Shown: one piece after another, positions 19,989-27,962 of the stretch | Layout of the letters: the number at the start of each line of letters is the position of its first letter | Position numbering within the stretch: the stretch's first letter is position 1 | NCBI GenBank assembly: GCA_963702995.1 | Contig: OY969783.1 | Coordinates: 5,022,001-5,086,000 of the forward strand | Direction: 5' to 3' | Length of the DNA: 64,000 nt | From: MFD04580-c1 sp963702995 | GTDB lineage: Bacteria > Planctomycetota > Phycisphaerae > Tepidisphaerales > Tepidisphaeraceae | Position numbers and translations under genes: made by a program | The notes under the pieces: generated by a model | What the model was told of the DNA's origin: nothing | The model's input: the letters and a program-made list of their open reading frames with translations, nothing else | Database searches by the model: none

Positions 19989-20807
19989 GAACACCACGCC
20001 CTCCTGGAACTGCGATAGATGCGCGTCGCCGTTCGACATGGCAGCGGCGTTTTGCCAGCTACTGGCAAGGCGTAACAGAGGATGGCATTCTTGATTGGCT
20101 CAATTTATTTGAGATGCGAGACCGCGATACCGCGGCAAGGTTGCTTGATGCTGTCGATTTCGTGAATGCGGGGCAAGTTCGTGCCGCTTTTCAGTCTGTT
20201 CTAAGCATTCTTCCCGGCTGGCACATTGATCCGAATCGTCGTAAAGGAAAGTTCGTCTTTGTCGCCTTCTCTACGAGTGCCGGAGAGAGCGGCGACAACA
20301 TGCTCCACCAATTCCGTCTTGCCAACAATCTGAATCACCGCCAATATGACCCACTCTTCATCGGCAGAAGCGACCTGCTTCGCGCAGGCCTCGGCGCTGA
20401 CGACACAGTCGTATTTGTTGATGACTTTGTTGGTTCGGGAAACCAAGCAGTGACCGCTTGGGAGAAGATGTTTCAGGAACTGACAACCGAAGTCGGCAAT
20501 GTCTATCTGGCGACGGTCGCTGCTTATCAAAAGGGTTCCATTGAGATTAAGAACAAGACTCGAATCCAATTGCTTGCGCACCGGACGCTTAGCTACCGGC
20601 AAAGCCTTTTTCACACCACTTGCCAGCATTTCTCCGATCAAGAAAAGCAGCGCATCCTTCACTACTGCACGACTGCTTCGCGGAATCACCCCCGAGGATT
20701 TGGCGACTGCGCTGGCAATTGTGCTGTATCATCAGTGCCCGAACAACTCACTTGCCGTTTTTCATGCGTCGTCAAGAAACTGGGATCCGCTCTTTCCACG
20801 TAGCTGA
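19985..20807 (+). CDS. Phosphoribosyltransferase-like protein (conflict-system type), frameshift near the end
   Basis: GTG at 19985 overlaps the stop of the ParB-like gene. The N-terminal ~100 residues are helical (WQRRFASYWQGVTEDGILDW). The Rossmann-like PRTase core follows with VFVAFSTSAGESGDNMLHQF and the PRPP-loop-like VVFVDDFVGSGNQAV. Near 20707-20715 the frame shifts: conserved end text (ALAIVLYHQCPNNSLAVFHA then SSRNWDPLFPRS) continues in another frame to the stop at 20807. The acidic pair before SG is kept. This matches the PRTase family reported as associated with prokaryotic conflict systems; its substrate is unknown. It may sense or modify nucleotides in response to infection. Last gene of the operon, followed by the 73-bp repeat. 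Confidence 0.75.
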
Positions 20808-20890
20808 GAGTCGGGCAAGCACGGGCAGCATCCTCCAGCCTTGGCATCTCCATGACGTTGAGCCATACTGATCTGGTCTGTCAACGCTGC

Positions 20891-20963
20891 CATTTTGGCC
20901 GTCCATCCACGAAATTCGCTCAAAAACGCGGTTGCGAGTTTCACTGGTGTCCCGCTGGCTCCA
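20891..20963. repeat. 73-bp direct repeat, copy A
   Basis: Shared layout: CATTTTGGC, 11 variable bases, GAAATTCGCTCAAAAACGCG, a variable stretch, then GTGTCCCGCTGGCTCCA. Copies A-D (20891, 22069, 23323, 27250) align over 73 positions with no gap. The end resembles the 3' end of a tRNA or tmRNA acceptor stem. Confidence 0.8.
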
Positions 20964-20967
20964 TAGC

Positions 20968-20997
20968 AGCGGGACGGATTGAACTATCCGTCCCGCT
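20968..20997. terminator. Perfect GC hairpin just after repeat A
   Basis: AGCGGGACGG and CCGTCCCGCT form a perfect 10-bp stem around a 10-base loop, five bases after repeat A. There is no T run, so termination is uncertain, but the same position after repeat C holds a full intrinsic terminator. The hairpin overlaps the last codons of the leftward nucleotidyltransferase gene. Confidence 0.45.
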
Positions 20998-21634
20998 GGC
21001 GTTTGATCCAAGCCTCGAACTTTTCCCATCGCGGATCGTTTGCCTCTGCTACGGATGCGAATTCGGTGCGTATGTAGGCCAAGTCGAGTTCACTGCCATG
21101 TGCCGCAAGCAGATCTTGGATATCTGCCTTATCCTGCGGCCTGAACGCCACCAATTTCATCACAATTAGCCCTTCAACTGCGCAGATCCGAACGGTTTGA
21201 CCCAAGATTCCCGTCGAAATGGCCCGGTCGAGAACATGCGAATAGACCGGCAGGACCGGACGCATAAGATCGACCAGCACATCTCCAAAGCAGACCGTCG
21301 TCAATCCGTCGTCCCGAAGTTCAATGATGTTGCGCCGCACGTCAACGATAAAACCGCAGTCGTTCAGCGCGTCAAAAAGGCCAGACATGGCCAGTTGTGG
21401 AATGCTCAATAAGACATCAATGTCGGCTGTGGTGCGTACCCGCCCGTGTTGAATTGTGGCGATACCGCCGATGATCGCATAGCGAACGGATCGGGCATCG
21501 AGCGTATCGACCAGTAATCTAACCCTACAGCGCTGAACAGCCGTAAAACCTTGCCAAAAAAAGAGAAACCCGAAGCACCAAACGCCAAAGAAGCTGAAAA
21601 GAAGACGAAGCGGAAAACGACTCTCCGTCCGCAT
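20984..21634 (-). CDS. MNT/AbiEii-type nucleotidyltransferase, N-terminus altered by a MITE
   Basis: Core sequence RYAIIGGIATIQHGRVRTTA then DIDVLL is the nucleotidyltransferase signature: a GG motif, then DxD binding two metal ions. It is followed by GLFDALNDCGFIVDV, LVDLMRPVLPVY and a C-terminal RPQDKADIQDLL motif common in AbiEii-like toxins and related NTases. The open frame begins at 21634, but residues upstream of LLVDTLDARSV lie inside the MITE-like element (21519-21746) and are unrelated in character, so the original start has been replaced. Whether translation now starts inside the element is unknown. It probably formed a pair with the small protein at 21742-22002. Confidence 0.7.
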   Translation of the reverse strand: MRTESRFPLRLLFSFFGVWCFGFLFFWQGFTAVQRCRVRLLVDTLDARSVRYAIIGGIATIQHGRVRTTADIDVLLSIPQLAMSGLFDALNDCGFIVDVRRNIIELRDDGLTTVCFGDVLVDLMRPVLPVYSHVLDRAISTGILGQTVRICAVEGLIVMKLVAFRPQDKADIQDLLAAHGSELDLAYIRTEFASVAEANDPRWEKFEAWIKRQRDG

Positions 21635-21746
21635 CCGCTTTCATCGGTTTCCATTCTTTCCGCTTAGTCATTCCTTCGGATTTCGGGCTTCGGATTTAGC
21701 CTTCTTCGTTACGCCGCGATTCGCGAGGTAGCGCTGTAGTGCTAAG
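21519..21746. repeat. MITE-like element, copy 2, inserted at the 5' end of the nucleotidyltransferase gene
   Basis: About 228 bp with inverted ends CTAACCCTACAGCGCT and (complement of right) CTTAGCACTACAGCGCT. The interior again has CCGAAGCACC at one side and TTCGGATTTCGGGCTTCGG at the other, like copy 1 at 16889-17099. It separates the small upstream gene from the nucleotidyltransferase and overlaps the stop codon of the former. Confidence 0.65.
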
Positions 21747-22002
21747 CGCCTGTTTCAGCGTTTGACCGCTGGGTGGCAAGGAATTGTCGGTATTGGACAC
21801 GGAATTGCTCCCGGCTGGTTCGCCGCGCCAATTCCGCACGCCGCCGACGCTCCTCGGCTTTAACACCCGTCGGCGATATTGATCGGGCAAAGTCCAGCAA
21901 TTCGCAAAGCGACTCGAAGCGTTGGCTGGGCGTGCGCGCGCGGTTGAGGGCGATCTGTTCATCAATGCTTCGCTGGAACATTTTGTTCTCCGACATCACC
22001 AC
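21742..22002 (-). CDS. Small helical protein paired with the nucleotidyltransferase
   Basis: 86 residues: MSENKMFQRSIDEQIALNRA, then RFESLCELLDFARSISP and a long basic-acidic helix (KAEERRRRAELARRTSREQF). No known motif. Genes of this size and character are often found directly upstream of orphan nucleotidyltransferases and may act as their partner or antitoxin; that is inference. It is cotranscribed in direction with the nucleotidyltransferase, but the MITE-like element now lies between them. Confidence 0.6.
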   Translation of the reverse strand: MVMSENKMFQRSIDEQIALNRARTPSQRFESLCELLDFARSISPTGVKAEERRRRAELARRTSREQFRVQYRQFLATQRSNAETGA

Positions 22003-22060
22003 AAGAATAGCAGACTCTCCACCCGAACGCTCACACGGCGCTTAGCGTTGTCACTCCAAT

Positions 22061-22378
22061 CTATCCGTCATTTTGGCACTGAGACTCCGAAATTCGCTCA
22101 AAAACGCGACTGGCAGTTCTACTGATATCCCGCTGGCTCCATTCGACTGGCATGCATAATAACGACGGTTGGTAGAATCGCTTGACAGGGGCAAGCGTTT
22201 CCTGCCCTGTTAGGGATGAGAGCCGGAGCATCTCCGCTGCGGCTGCCCAATCGCGTGGCAGCAGCCCAACTTCGTCAAAGCTTCGTGAGCTTTTTCCGCC
22301 AAGAATTTTCTGCGCCAGCTGTATCATGTACCAAAGGTCGGGCAACCCAGCATCGATTTGAAAAAGGTCATGAGCCAA
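22061..22378 (-). CDS. Small ORF, unknown, running into repeat B
   Basis: ATG at 22378 gives MAHDLFQIDAGLPDLWYMIQ and then a helical stretch (DEVGLLPRDWAAAAEMLRLS) that looks protein-like. The last ~35 codons are repeat B read backwards, so the native C-terminus was probably lost or the frame is by chance. No family recognised. Confidence 0.3.
   Translation of the reverse strand: MAHDLFQIDAGLPDLWYMIQLAQKILGGKSSRSFDEVGLLPRDWAAAAEMLRLSSLTGQETLAPVKRFYQPSLLCMPVEWSQRDISRTASRVFERISESQCQNDG
22069..22141. repeat. 73-bp direct repeat, copy B
   Basis: CATTTTGGC, 11 variable bases, GAAATTCGCTCAAAAACGCG, a variable stretch, ATATCCCGCTGGCTCCA. No gaps against copy A. Unlike A and C, no clear hairpin follows. 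Confidence 0.8.
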
Positions 22379-22447
22379 TCAATGAGGGCTGATGGTATCT
22401 GCCATCAGCCCCCGTCACTTTCGGTTCATACACGGCGGGCGCTCGCT

Positions 22448-23031
22448 TCAAACCGCCGCCGTCCTTTGCCTCTTGCAAAGCCAGAACCCGAGGATCGGGA
22501 GCATGACGAGGACCGAAGCCGGTTCCGGCAGCGATTCGGCGACGAGGGAGCCATAAGTAACGCCGCCAAAACCGCCGACGTTGCTTACATATACTATGCC
22601 CGCGTCTTTGAAGTTGAGCGATAGCTCATTGCGTTTAGCGATCCCCACGTTGAAGCGAAGCAGCCCCTCGCCGTCCGGCGATGTATCAATGACGTTCGTA
22701 GCAGCAGTGATGACGCCATTGAGAGTGGTGAATGTGCCGCCGGAGAACGTCCACGCTGCGGTATCGAGCGGGAGCGAGCCTTCATTGTTGATCAGCGTAT
22801 CCGGCATCGTGTAGATGATGATGTCCGACGGCTTCCCGCTGCCGCTGTACGAAAGCCCCAGCAGCTCCCCGGTCACAGTCCCCGCGATGGTACCGCCCGC
22901 AGGGGGAGCACCGACGTTATCGAACGAGAACGAGGCGTCATAAATAATTGATGCTCGGGACGGCGTGGTGGCCAAGACGGCCGGGCCAACGCGAAAGCCG
23001 CAACCGCCAAGACCCAATGCGAGTGACCCAT
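22448..23031 (-). CDS. PEP-CTERM protein, frameshifted near the signal peptide
   Basis: ATG at 23031 starts a signal peptide (MGHSHWVLAVAAFALA). Around 22950-22980 the sensible sequence shifts frame and continues SRASIIYDASFSFDNVGAPP, a beta-rich domain with VTGELLGLSYSGSGKPSDII. It ends in a PEP-CTERM sorting signal: LPEPASVLVMLPILGFWLCK then RQR. Such proteins are exported and handled by an exosortase. The mature domain has no known enzyme motif. One base change separates the signal peptide from the rest, so it is either an assembly error or a dead gene. Confidence 0.7.
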
Positions 23032-23322
23032 CTTTCTCTTTCGTCTGCTTTTTTTGATGCGGTTGAGCCGCATGCCTTGCCGGGGAAACGTCTGTTTGTC
23101 GCCGAGCCGTGCCGGCAGGCCGAAATGCCCCCGACGGCACGACGCTCAAAAAATTTCTCTCCTATGGCTTGTACCACAGAATCCGCGTCATACAAGAACC
23201 GGTGCAGTAAGGGAGCGGCAACGATCGGGAATTATTGCCTGCATGCAAGACCCCATCGTTACAGCCAAGGTTGCGACTCACTGAGCACCCATCTGACCAT
23301 ACACCGAGGCTGTCAAGGACGC

Positions 23323-23395
23323 CAAATTGGCGGGCCGCAGGCGAGATCCGCTCAAAAACGCGGTCGGCAGTTCTACTGGTGTCCCGCTGGCTCCA
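23323..23395. repeat. 73-bp direct repeat, copy C
   Basis: CAAATTGGC, 11 variable bases, GAGATCCGCTCAAAAACGCG, a variable stretch, GTGTCCCGCTGGCTCCA. It is followed four bases later by a complete intrinsic terminator. Confidence 0.8.
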
Positions 23396-23399
23396 TATT

Positions 23400-23442
23400 A
23401 ACGGGACGGTTTGAACTTCAGGTTTGAACTGTCCCGTTTTTT
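23400..23442 (+). terminator. Intrinsic terminator after repeat C
   Basis: AACGGGACGGTT and AACTGTCCCGTT form a 12-bp stem with one mismatch and are followed by a T6 run on the plus strand. No plus-strand protein gene ends here, so it would terminate a transcript that runs through repeat C. Confidence 0.75.
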
Positions 23443-23753
23443 GTCGCGACAATAGGGGGCGCTGGTGGAAAACCAGCAGCGGGCGTTCCCGGATTGCTCA
23501 ATGACTTTTTATCGCTCCCCGGGGGACGACTAACCTTCCTGACATCAGTCTATTTGCGCCAGTAATTGTTGGCGGCAGCGATGGTCTGGAATTCGATGGC
23601 CACGACTTGGCTGGCCGCGATGAGGCTGTCCGGGTTTGTAGCGTAGTTCGGACGCCCACCTTTGAGAACATCAAGATCCGGTTGGATATTGTGGATCATA
23701 TGGCGAGCCATGGTGACGGCGAGCGCACGCCCCTCCTCCGGGGTGGCGGTAAT

Positions 23754-25124
23754 GGCTCTCCGCCAAACCCGCTGATCCTTGTGTAGGCCTCACCCGAACG
23801 CATGCAGCACACGAAGCCGGAAGTGGGCGAAGTTGCTCATCCCGCACGCCCGCCACAGGATCGCCCGCAGGCCTCGGTTAAACCCCTCCGTGCGGCCGTT
23901 GCTCGAACGGGCGACAAAGTAGTTGGTGATCCCGCCCATCCAGTTCTCCACCATCCGGTAGAACGGCTCCAACGCCTTGAGCCCCATCCGCCGACCCCGC
24001 TCGCACCAGGCCTGCAACCAGACGGCCGCCGTCTCCTGCCGCCGCACCCGGCCGTCCTCGAAGATCTCCCGCAACGCCTCCCGGTGCCGGTAGAGCTTGT
24101 CCAGATCAGGGAAACGCAGCTTCAGCCGATCCAGTTCCTTCCGCTGTTCCGGCCGCAGGTTCTCCTGGTTGGTCAGCCAGAGCCAGCGGCTCCCTTTGAG
24201 CTCTTTGGCCTGCTCCGCGGGCAGGGACCGCTGGATCTCCCGCCGCGCGTCGTTGAGCCGGTCCTGGAAGTTCTTCATCACGTGGAAGCGGTCGATCGTC
24301 ACCCGCACGGCCTCCCCGAACACCTCCCGCGCCCCTTGGGCGTAGGCCTCCCACATGTCGCAGGTGACCTCTTGCAGCTCCGCCAGCAACCCCGACGCCT
24401 TACCCCGCTCCAGCCACGCGACGACGGCCGCCTTCTCCCGCGACTCCAGCACGTCCAGCACGCGGCCGTTGGTGTGGTCGATCAGGACGCAGCAGAATTG
24501 GCGGTGCCTTTTTTTAAAGACAGCTCATCGATCCCCAGCGACCGCACCGGCTGAAGGGCGGCCGCCGGAGGGCGTGTCCGCAGGCGTTGCAGATGGTCGT
24601 AGTACCACCGCTCGGCCGTCTTCTCCGGCACGCCGAAGAACCGTGCGGCCGTGGCCACGTCGCCGTGGGTCGCGAGGTCTGTGAGGCGGGAGAGGAATCG
24701 CTCGGTCGCGTGGGCCCCTTCGGCCAACGCCGGGTGACGCGGGGTGAAGAACTTGCCGCAGCGGCCGCAATGGAACTGCCAGCCGCGGACGATCAGCTCG
24801 GTCCGCCAGCCGCCCAGCGGCAGGTCCAGCACGTGCCGGTCATAGCAGGCATGCCGGTCCCCGGTGGCGCAGCGGCAGTCAGGGCAAACGCCCAGCAGGT
24901 CCGTTGGAACGACCGTCAGCGTTCGCGTTTTGGTCGAGCGATCTTCCGTCGCCTCGACCACCTCGAACCCCTCAAGATCCAGCAGCCCCGTGAGCGTCCT
25001 CAACCTTTCGTCCAACCCGAGTGTCGCGTCCATGCGAAGTCCTCCGTGACTTCAAGAGCCGTTTTTCCATCACCACAACATCTGGTGGATGATAACCAAG
25101 CGTCAGCGGTTTTGGCGGAGAGCC
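23754..25124. mobile_element. ISL3-family insertion sequence with 8-bp target duplication
   Basis: Ends are inverted repeats beginning GGCTCTCCGCCAAA (left GGCTCTCCGCCAAACCCGCT, complement of right GGCTCTCCGCCAAAACCGCT). The 8-bp duplication GCGGTAAT is perfect (23746-23753 and 25125-25132), as expected for ISL3. Length is 1371 bp. Confidence 0.93.
23790..25033 (-). CDS. ISL3-family transposase in two frames
   Basis: ATG at 25033. The N-terminal part has the ISL3 zinc-ribbon (VCPDCRCATGDRHACYDR and FHCGRCGKFFTPRHP) and an HTH region (ARFFGVPEKTAERWYYDHLQ). The DDE core begins RSLGIDELSLKK; at a T7 run on the plus strand (24509-24515) the frame changes and continues RHRQFCCVLIDHTNGRVLDV, then EAVRVTIDRFHVMKNFQDRL and the C-terminal NYFVARSSNGRTEGFNRGLR. 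Either ribosomal slippage at the A7 mRNA run or a damaging indel explains the split. All family blocks are otherwise present, and the target duplication is fresh. Confidence 0.88.
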
Positions 25125-25199
25125 GCGGTAATCAGCGTTCCACCGGGGACAAGAACCAGTTCCGAATCCGGCACACGATTCATGTTGACCTCTCCGGGC

Positions 25200-26018
25200 C
25201 TAAGCCCTGTGCGAAGTGTCGCGGATATGAGACTCGCCCCATTCCAGCGCAAAGTCGGCGACCTCTTCCCAGCCGGCCTGTCCGAGCGTGAAATGCGTCC
25301 GCTCCGGAAATTCTTTGTAGGCGGTAACCGCCGTCGATTTACCGTACAGTTTGAAGTTGGCCTCCACCACTGACTTCGGCGATACGTGGTCTTTTCCCCC
25401 GGAAATCAGCAGCAGCGGAGCGCGATCGTTGTTGTGAAAATCCACCGCGGTCGCGGCATGTGGGTTGAAATTCGCAAGTGCGCCTTGGAACAACATGCGG
25501 TCGGGTCCCGGGACGGCATAACGCCTGTAGACCGTTAGCGATTCCTCCTCGCCCATGTCGTTCGTAAAGGCGTAGTGAAACTGCTCGGGCGTCAGCGGCT
25601 CCGCCCGATGGACGTTTGCCGGATTGCGCAGTGCCGGGAACGACACCCTCAGTGTCGAGAACGGCAGGAAGATAATCCCCTTGACGGGCGCCGGAGCGAT
25701 CGCCACGCCAGAGGCGCCCAGGCCTCGATCAAGCAGTATTTGCGTAATCAAGCCCCCGAAGGAGTGTCCGATGATGATCGGAGGGCCAACTAACTCACTT
25801 ATGATTTTCTCGTAGTGTTCAACGACCTCGGTCACTCCCAGGGTTGCAATCGGTGACGGATCGCGCCGCAACTCGTCGATCGGGACGTCCATGCCCGGCC
25901 AGCTCTTTGCGACGACCTGATACCCCTTGTCGGTGTAATGCTTGACCCACTGTTCCCAACTCAGTGCGGTCATCCAGAGGCCGTGTATCAAGACAATAGG
26001 GTTCGATGGCCGTGGCAT
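25200..26018 (-). CDS. Alpha/beta hydrolase
   Basis: ATG at 26018 with AGGAG upstream. The core shows PIVLIHGLWMTALSWEQWVK, the nucleophile elbow PIIIGHSFGGLITQ (GHSFG), the acid region LLLISGGKDHVSP and the His region FPERTHFTLGQAGWEEV. The sequence type (LIHGLWMT ... GHSFGG) is that of small esterase/haloperoxidase-like hydrolases often listed as putative. Cytoplasmic; no signal peptide. Substrate unknown. It lies downstream of a quinone reductase on the same strand (118 bp apart) and may share its transcript. Confidence 0.82.
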   Translation of the reverse strand: MPRPSNPIVLIHGLWMTALSWEQWVKHYTDKGYQVVAKSWPGMDVPIDELRRDPSPIATLGVTEVVEHYEKIISELVGPPIIIGHSFGGLITQILLDRGLGASGVAIAPAPVKGIIFLPFSTLRVSFPALRNPANVHRAEPLTPEQFHYAFTNDMGEEESLTVYRRYAVPGPDRMLFQGALANFNPHAATAVDFHNNDRAPLLLISGGKDHVSPKSVVEANFKLYGKSTAVTAYKEFPERTHFTLGQAGWEEVADFALEWGESHIRDTSHRA

Positions 26019-26135
26019 GCGAAAGCTCCTCTCACGGTGTCGGTTGGTTCTGGCAGACTTCCAACCTAAAATTGAGACGCGAGGTATCGGCAATCGTTCG
26101 GGCCCGACTGGTCCTTTTTTGAGCGGTCGGGCGGA

Positions 26136-27068
26136 CTACGAGGGTACGACTTCAACGACGAACTTGCCGGTAGAACCTTTCGTGGGGACCGCGCCGGTGT
26201 AGGCCAAACCGGCATCTTCCAGTGAGACGATTCCCTTGACAAATGTTTTCAGCTGCCCCCGATCCAGCATGCGGCCGACTGTTTCGAGCTGATTCCGGTT
26301 CGGCTCCACAATGAAATACGCCGCTCTGACCTTCGGATCATTGTTGACTTCATCGTCAGCGGCAATCGAGATGAGGCGTCCGCCCGGTTTAAGCACGGCT
26401 GCCGAGCGCTCGCGAATGCCGCCCCCAACAGTGTCGAAAACGACATCAACCGCGGCGAGCCCGTCCTCGAACCTCGAAGCCCTGTAATCGATGACGTTGT
26501 CGGCTCCCAGGGCTCGAACGAGCGGGATGGTTTCACTCGAAGCAGTTGCTACCACGTAGGCCCCGTGGCGGTGGGCGAGCTGCACGACAAACAACCCCAC
26601 CGCTCCAGCTCCGCCCTGAACTAACACGCGCTCGCCCGGTTGAACCGCCGCCCGAACGAACAATCCCTGCCAAGCCGTCAGAGCGCTGATTGGCACGGTG
26701 GCCGCTTCGACATGGGAGAGACGTTCCGGCTTGAGAGCGATGCTCGAAGGAAGGGCGACGCAATACTCCGCGACAGCACCTTCCCAGAACCAGTCGTTCA
26801 TGCCGTACACCTCCTGCCCCGGCGCGAACGAGGTCACCGCATTTCCCACGGCGGCAACGATGCCTGAAAACTCGTGGCCTGGAATCGCGCCTCGGCGCGG
26901 TTCGCCACTCTTAACATGCGAGGTCGGATACCACTTAAGCTCCGTCGCAATCACGCCCGCGGCATGAACTTTGACGAGAATCTCGCCCTCGGCCGGCTGT
27001 GGAGTTGGCACTTCTGCTAGCGAGAAAGAGAGGTCGTCCAACGTTCCATCATATCGTATTGCCTTCAT
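26136..27068 (-). CDS. NADPH:quinone reductase / zeta-crystallin-like MDR oxidoreductase
   Basis: Medium-chain reductase fold: MKAIRYDGTLDDLSFSLAEV, GHEFSGIVAAVGNAVTSFAP, then the cofactor motif VLVQGGAGAVGLFVVQLAHR (GAGAVG) and VIDYRASRFEDGLAAVDVVF with DTVGG. The catalytic-zinc ligands of alcohol dehydrogenases are absent, which fits the quinone-reductase branch that reduces enones or quinones with NADPH. ATG at 27068 (MKAIRYDG) is the family start; a longer N-terminus is possible but not conserved. About 310 residues, normal. Confidence 0.88.
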   Translation of the reverse strand: MKAIRYDGTLDDLSFSLAEVPTPQPAEGEILVKVHAAGVIATELKWYPTSHVKSGEPRRGAIPGHEFSGIVAAVGNAVTSFAPGQEVYGMNDWFWEGAVAEYCVALPSSIALKPERLSHVEAATVPISALTAWQGLFVRAAVQPGERVLVQGGAGAVGLFVVQLAHRHGAYVVATASSETIPLVRALGADNVIDYRASRFEDGLAAVDVVFDTVGGGIRERSAAVLKPGGRLISIAADDEVNNDPKVRAAYFIVEPNRNQLETVGRMLDRGQLKTFVKGIVSLEDAGLAYTGAVPTKGSTGKFVVEVVPS

Positions 27069-27249
27069 CACCTGCTCCCGAACCGGCATTCAGTACCTCA
27101 GCGATTCGAGTAACGCCGCAGGTAGTTCGCTCGATGCTCACCGGTTCTTGCGAGCAAAAAGATGATCCTCGCGCCAGCCGATGTCAAGCCGCAGTGTGGG
27201 GGTCACTTCCGAAGCCCGCGGTCTACGAGGAGTCGGTAACTAAAGGCGC

Positions 27250-27322
27250 CGTTCTGACCGACAATCCGCAAAAACCGTTCAAAAACGCGATCGCGAGTTT
27301 CACAGGTGCCCCGCTGGCTCCA
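27250..27322. repeat. 73-bp direct repeat, copy D (most divergent)
   Basis: CGTTCTGAC, 11 variable bases, AAAAACCGTTCAAAAACGCG, a variable stretch, GTGCCCCGCTGGCTCCA. Same length and no gaps against copies A-C. It lies in the otherwise gene-free 27069-27444 stretch and marks the right edge of the accessory region. Confidence 0.72.
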
Positions 27323-27444
27323 ATTCACCTCCAAAGCCACCGTTTTGCTTCAAACGCACCGCGTTTGCCGTTTCGTGGGCCGTGCGCACGAGCGACGCTC
27401 CGGCCGAAACCACGCACTGGCTAGTAGCCGCGTTTGCGAGACGT

Positions 27445-27906
27445 TCAAACCCACCGCCTCGCGCGCACCCGGTAATCCGCGTATTGTTGACCGAACTTCG
27501 ACAGCAGGGCACGTTCTTCCGGAATGATCTGAAACCGGGTGATGAACAGCACGAACGCGGCCGGTCCGAGCAGCGCGAGCGGCGATGCGAGATAGGCCGT
27601 CCAGGCAAGGAGGAGGCACGCGAGGCCGACGTACATCGGGTTCCGCGTGTATCGATAGATGCCGACTGTTACGACCGACGAGGCGGCCGCGGGGGTGACG
27701 GGGTTGATCGTTGTCCGGGCCCGGCGGAAGGCCAGCATGCCCGATGCCGCGACCAGCGCGCCGCAGACGGCGAGGGCGCCTGCGATCGGCAGGCGGACGG
27801 CCGCCGTGATCTGGAGGATCGGGCTGAAACGCGCGATCGCCCACATGGCGGCCGCGATGAGCAGGGCGACGATCGGCGGGGGGATCTTGTGATTGAGTGC
27901 GTTCAT
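27445..27906 (-). CDS. Isoprenylcysteine carboxyl methyltransferase (ICMT/PEMT)-family membrane protein
   Basis: ATG at 27906. Four hydrophobic segments, then the ICMT signature: GIYRYTRNPMYVGLACLLLA (the RxPxY-type NPMYVG) and a C-terminal IIPEERALLSKFGQQYADYR (the EE motif followed by DYR). Prokaryotic members are integral membrane methyltransferases with mostly unknown small-molecule substrates. 153 residues, normal. Its gene lies just downstream of the ABC exporter pair and may be cotranscribed. Confidence 0.85.
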   Translation of the reverse strand: MNALNHKIPPPIVALLIAAAMWAIARFSPILQITAAVRLPIAGALAVCGALVAASGMLAFRRARTTINPVTPAAASSVVTVGIYRYTRNPMYVGLACLLLAWTAYLASPLALLGPAAFVLFITRFQIIPEERALLSKFGQQYADYRVRARRWV

Positions 27907-27962
27907 GAGCGGGCGCCTTTCAGTTATGGAAGTCCCGGCGCATCTTAGGCCGCCCGGGGTCA

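Larger units (their letters stand above)
23550..25183 (-). pseudogene. Small hypothetical gene split by ISL3
   Basis: A minus-strand frame starts with ATG at 25183 behind GGAGAGG (MNRVPDSELVLVPGGTLITA). It is interrupted at 25125-25132 and resumes at 23753 as ATPEEGRALAVTMARHMIHN, ending ...IAAANNYWRK at 23550. Removing the ISL3 element and one copy of its 8-bp duplication restores an open frame of about 84 codons. The good ribosome binding site and clean rejoining argue that it was a real gene. The first residues (LVPGG) and the rest match no family I recognise. Confidence 0.6.

Noticed and set aside
20968..20997. Strong terminator for the PRTase operon
   Set aside because: Perfect stem but no T run on either strand; kept as a hairpin with low confidence.
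20984..22002. A HEPN/MNT toxin-antitoxin pair
   Set aside because: The nucleotidyltransferase is MNT-like, but the small partner has no R-x4-H HEPN motif, so the standard HEPN/MNT label is not supported.
20891..27322. Four spaced repeats as a CRISPR array
   Set aside because: Spacing is 1.2-4 kb with genes between, the repeats are 73 bp and imperfect, and no cas gene is near. They are dispersed direct repeats, not a CRISPR.
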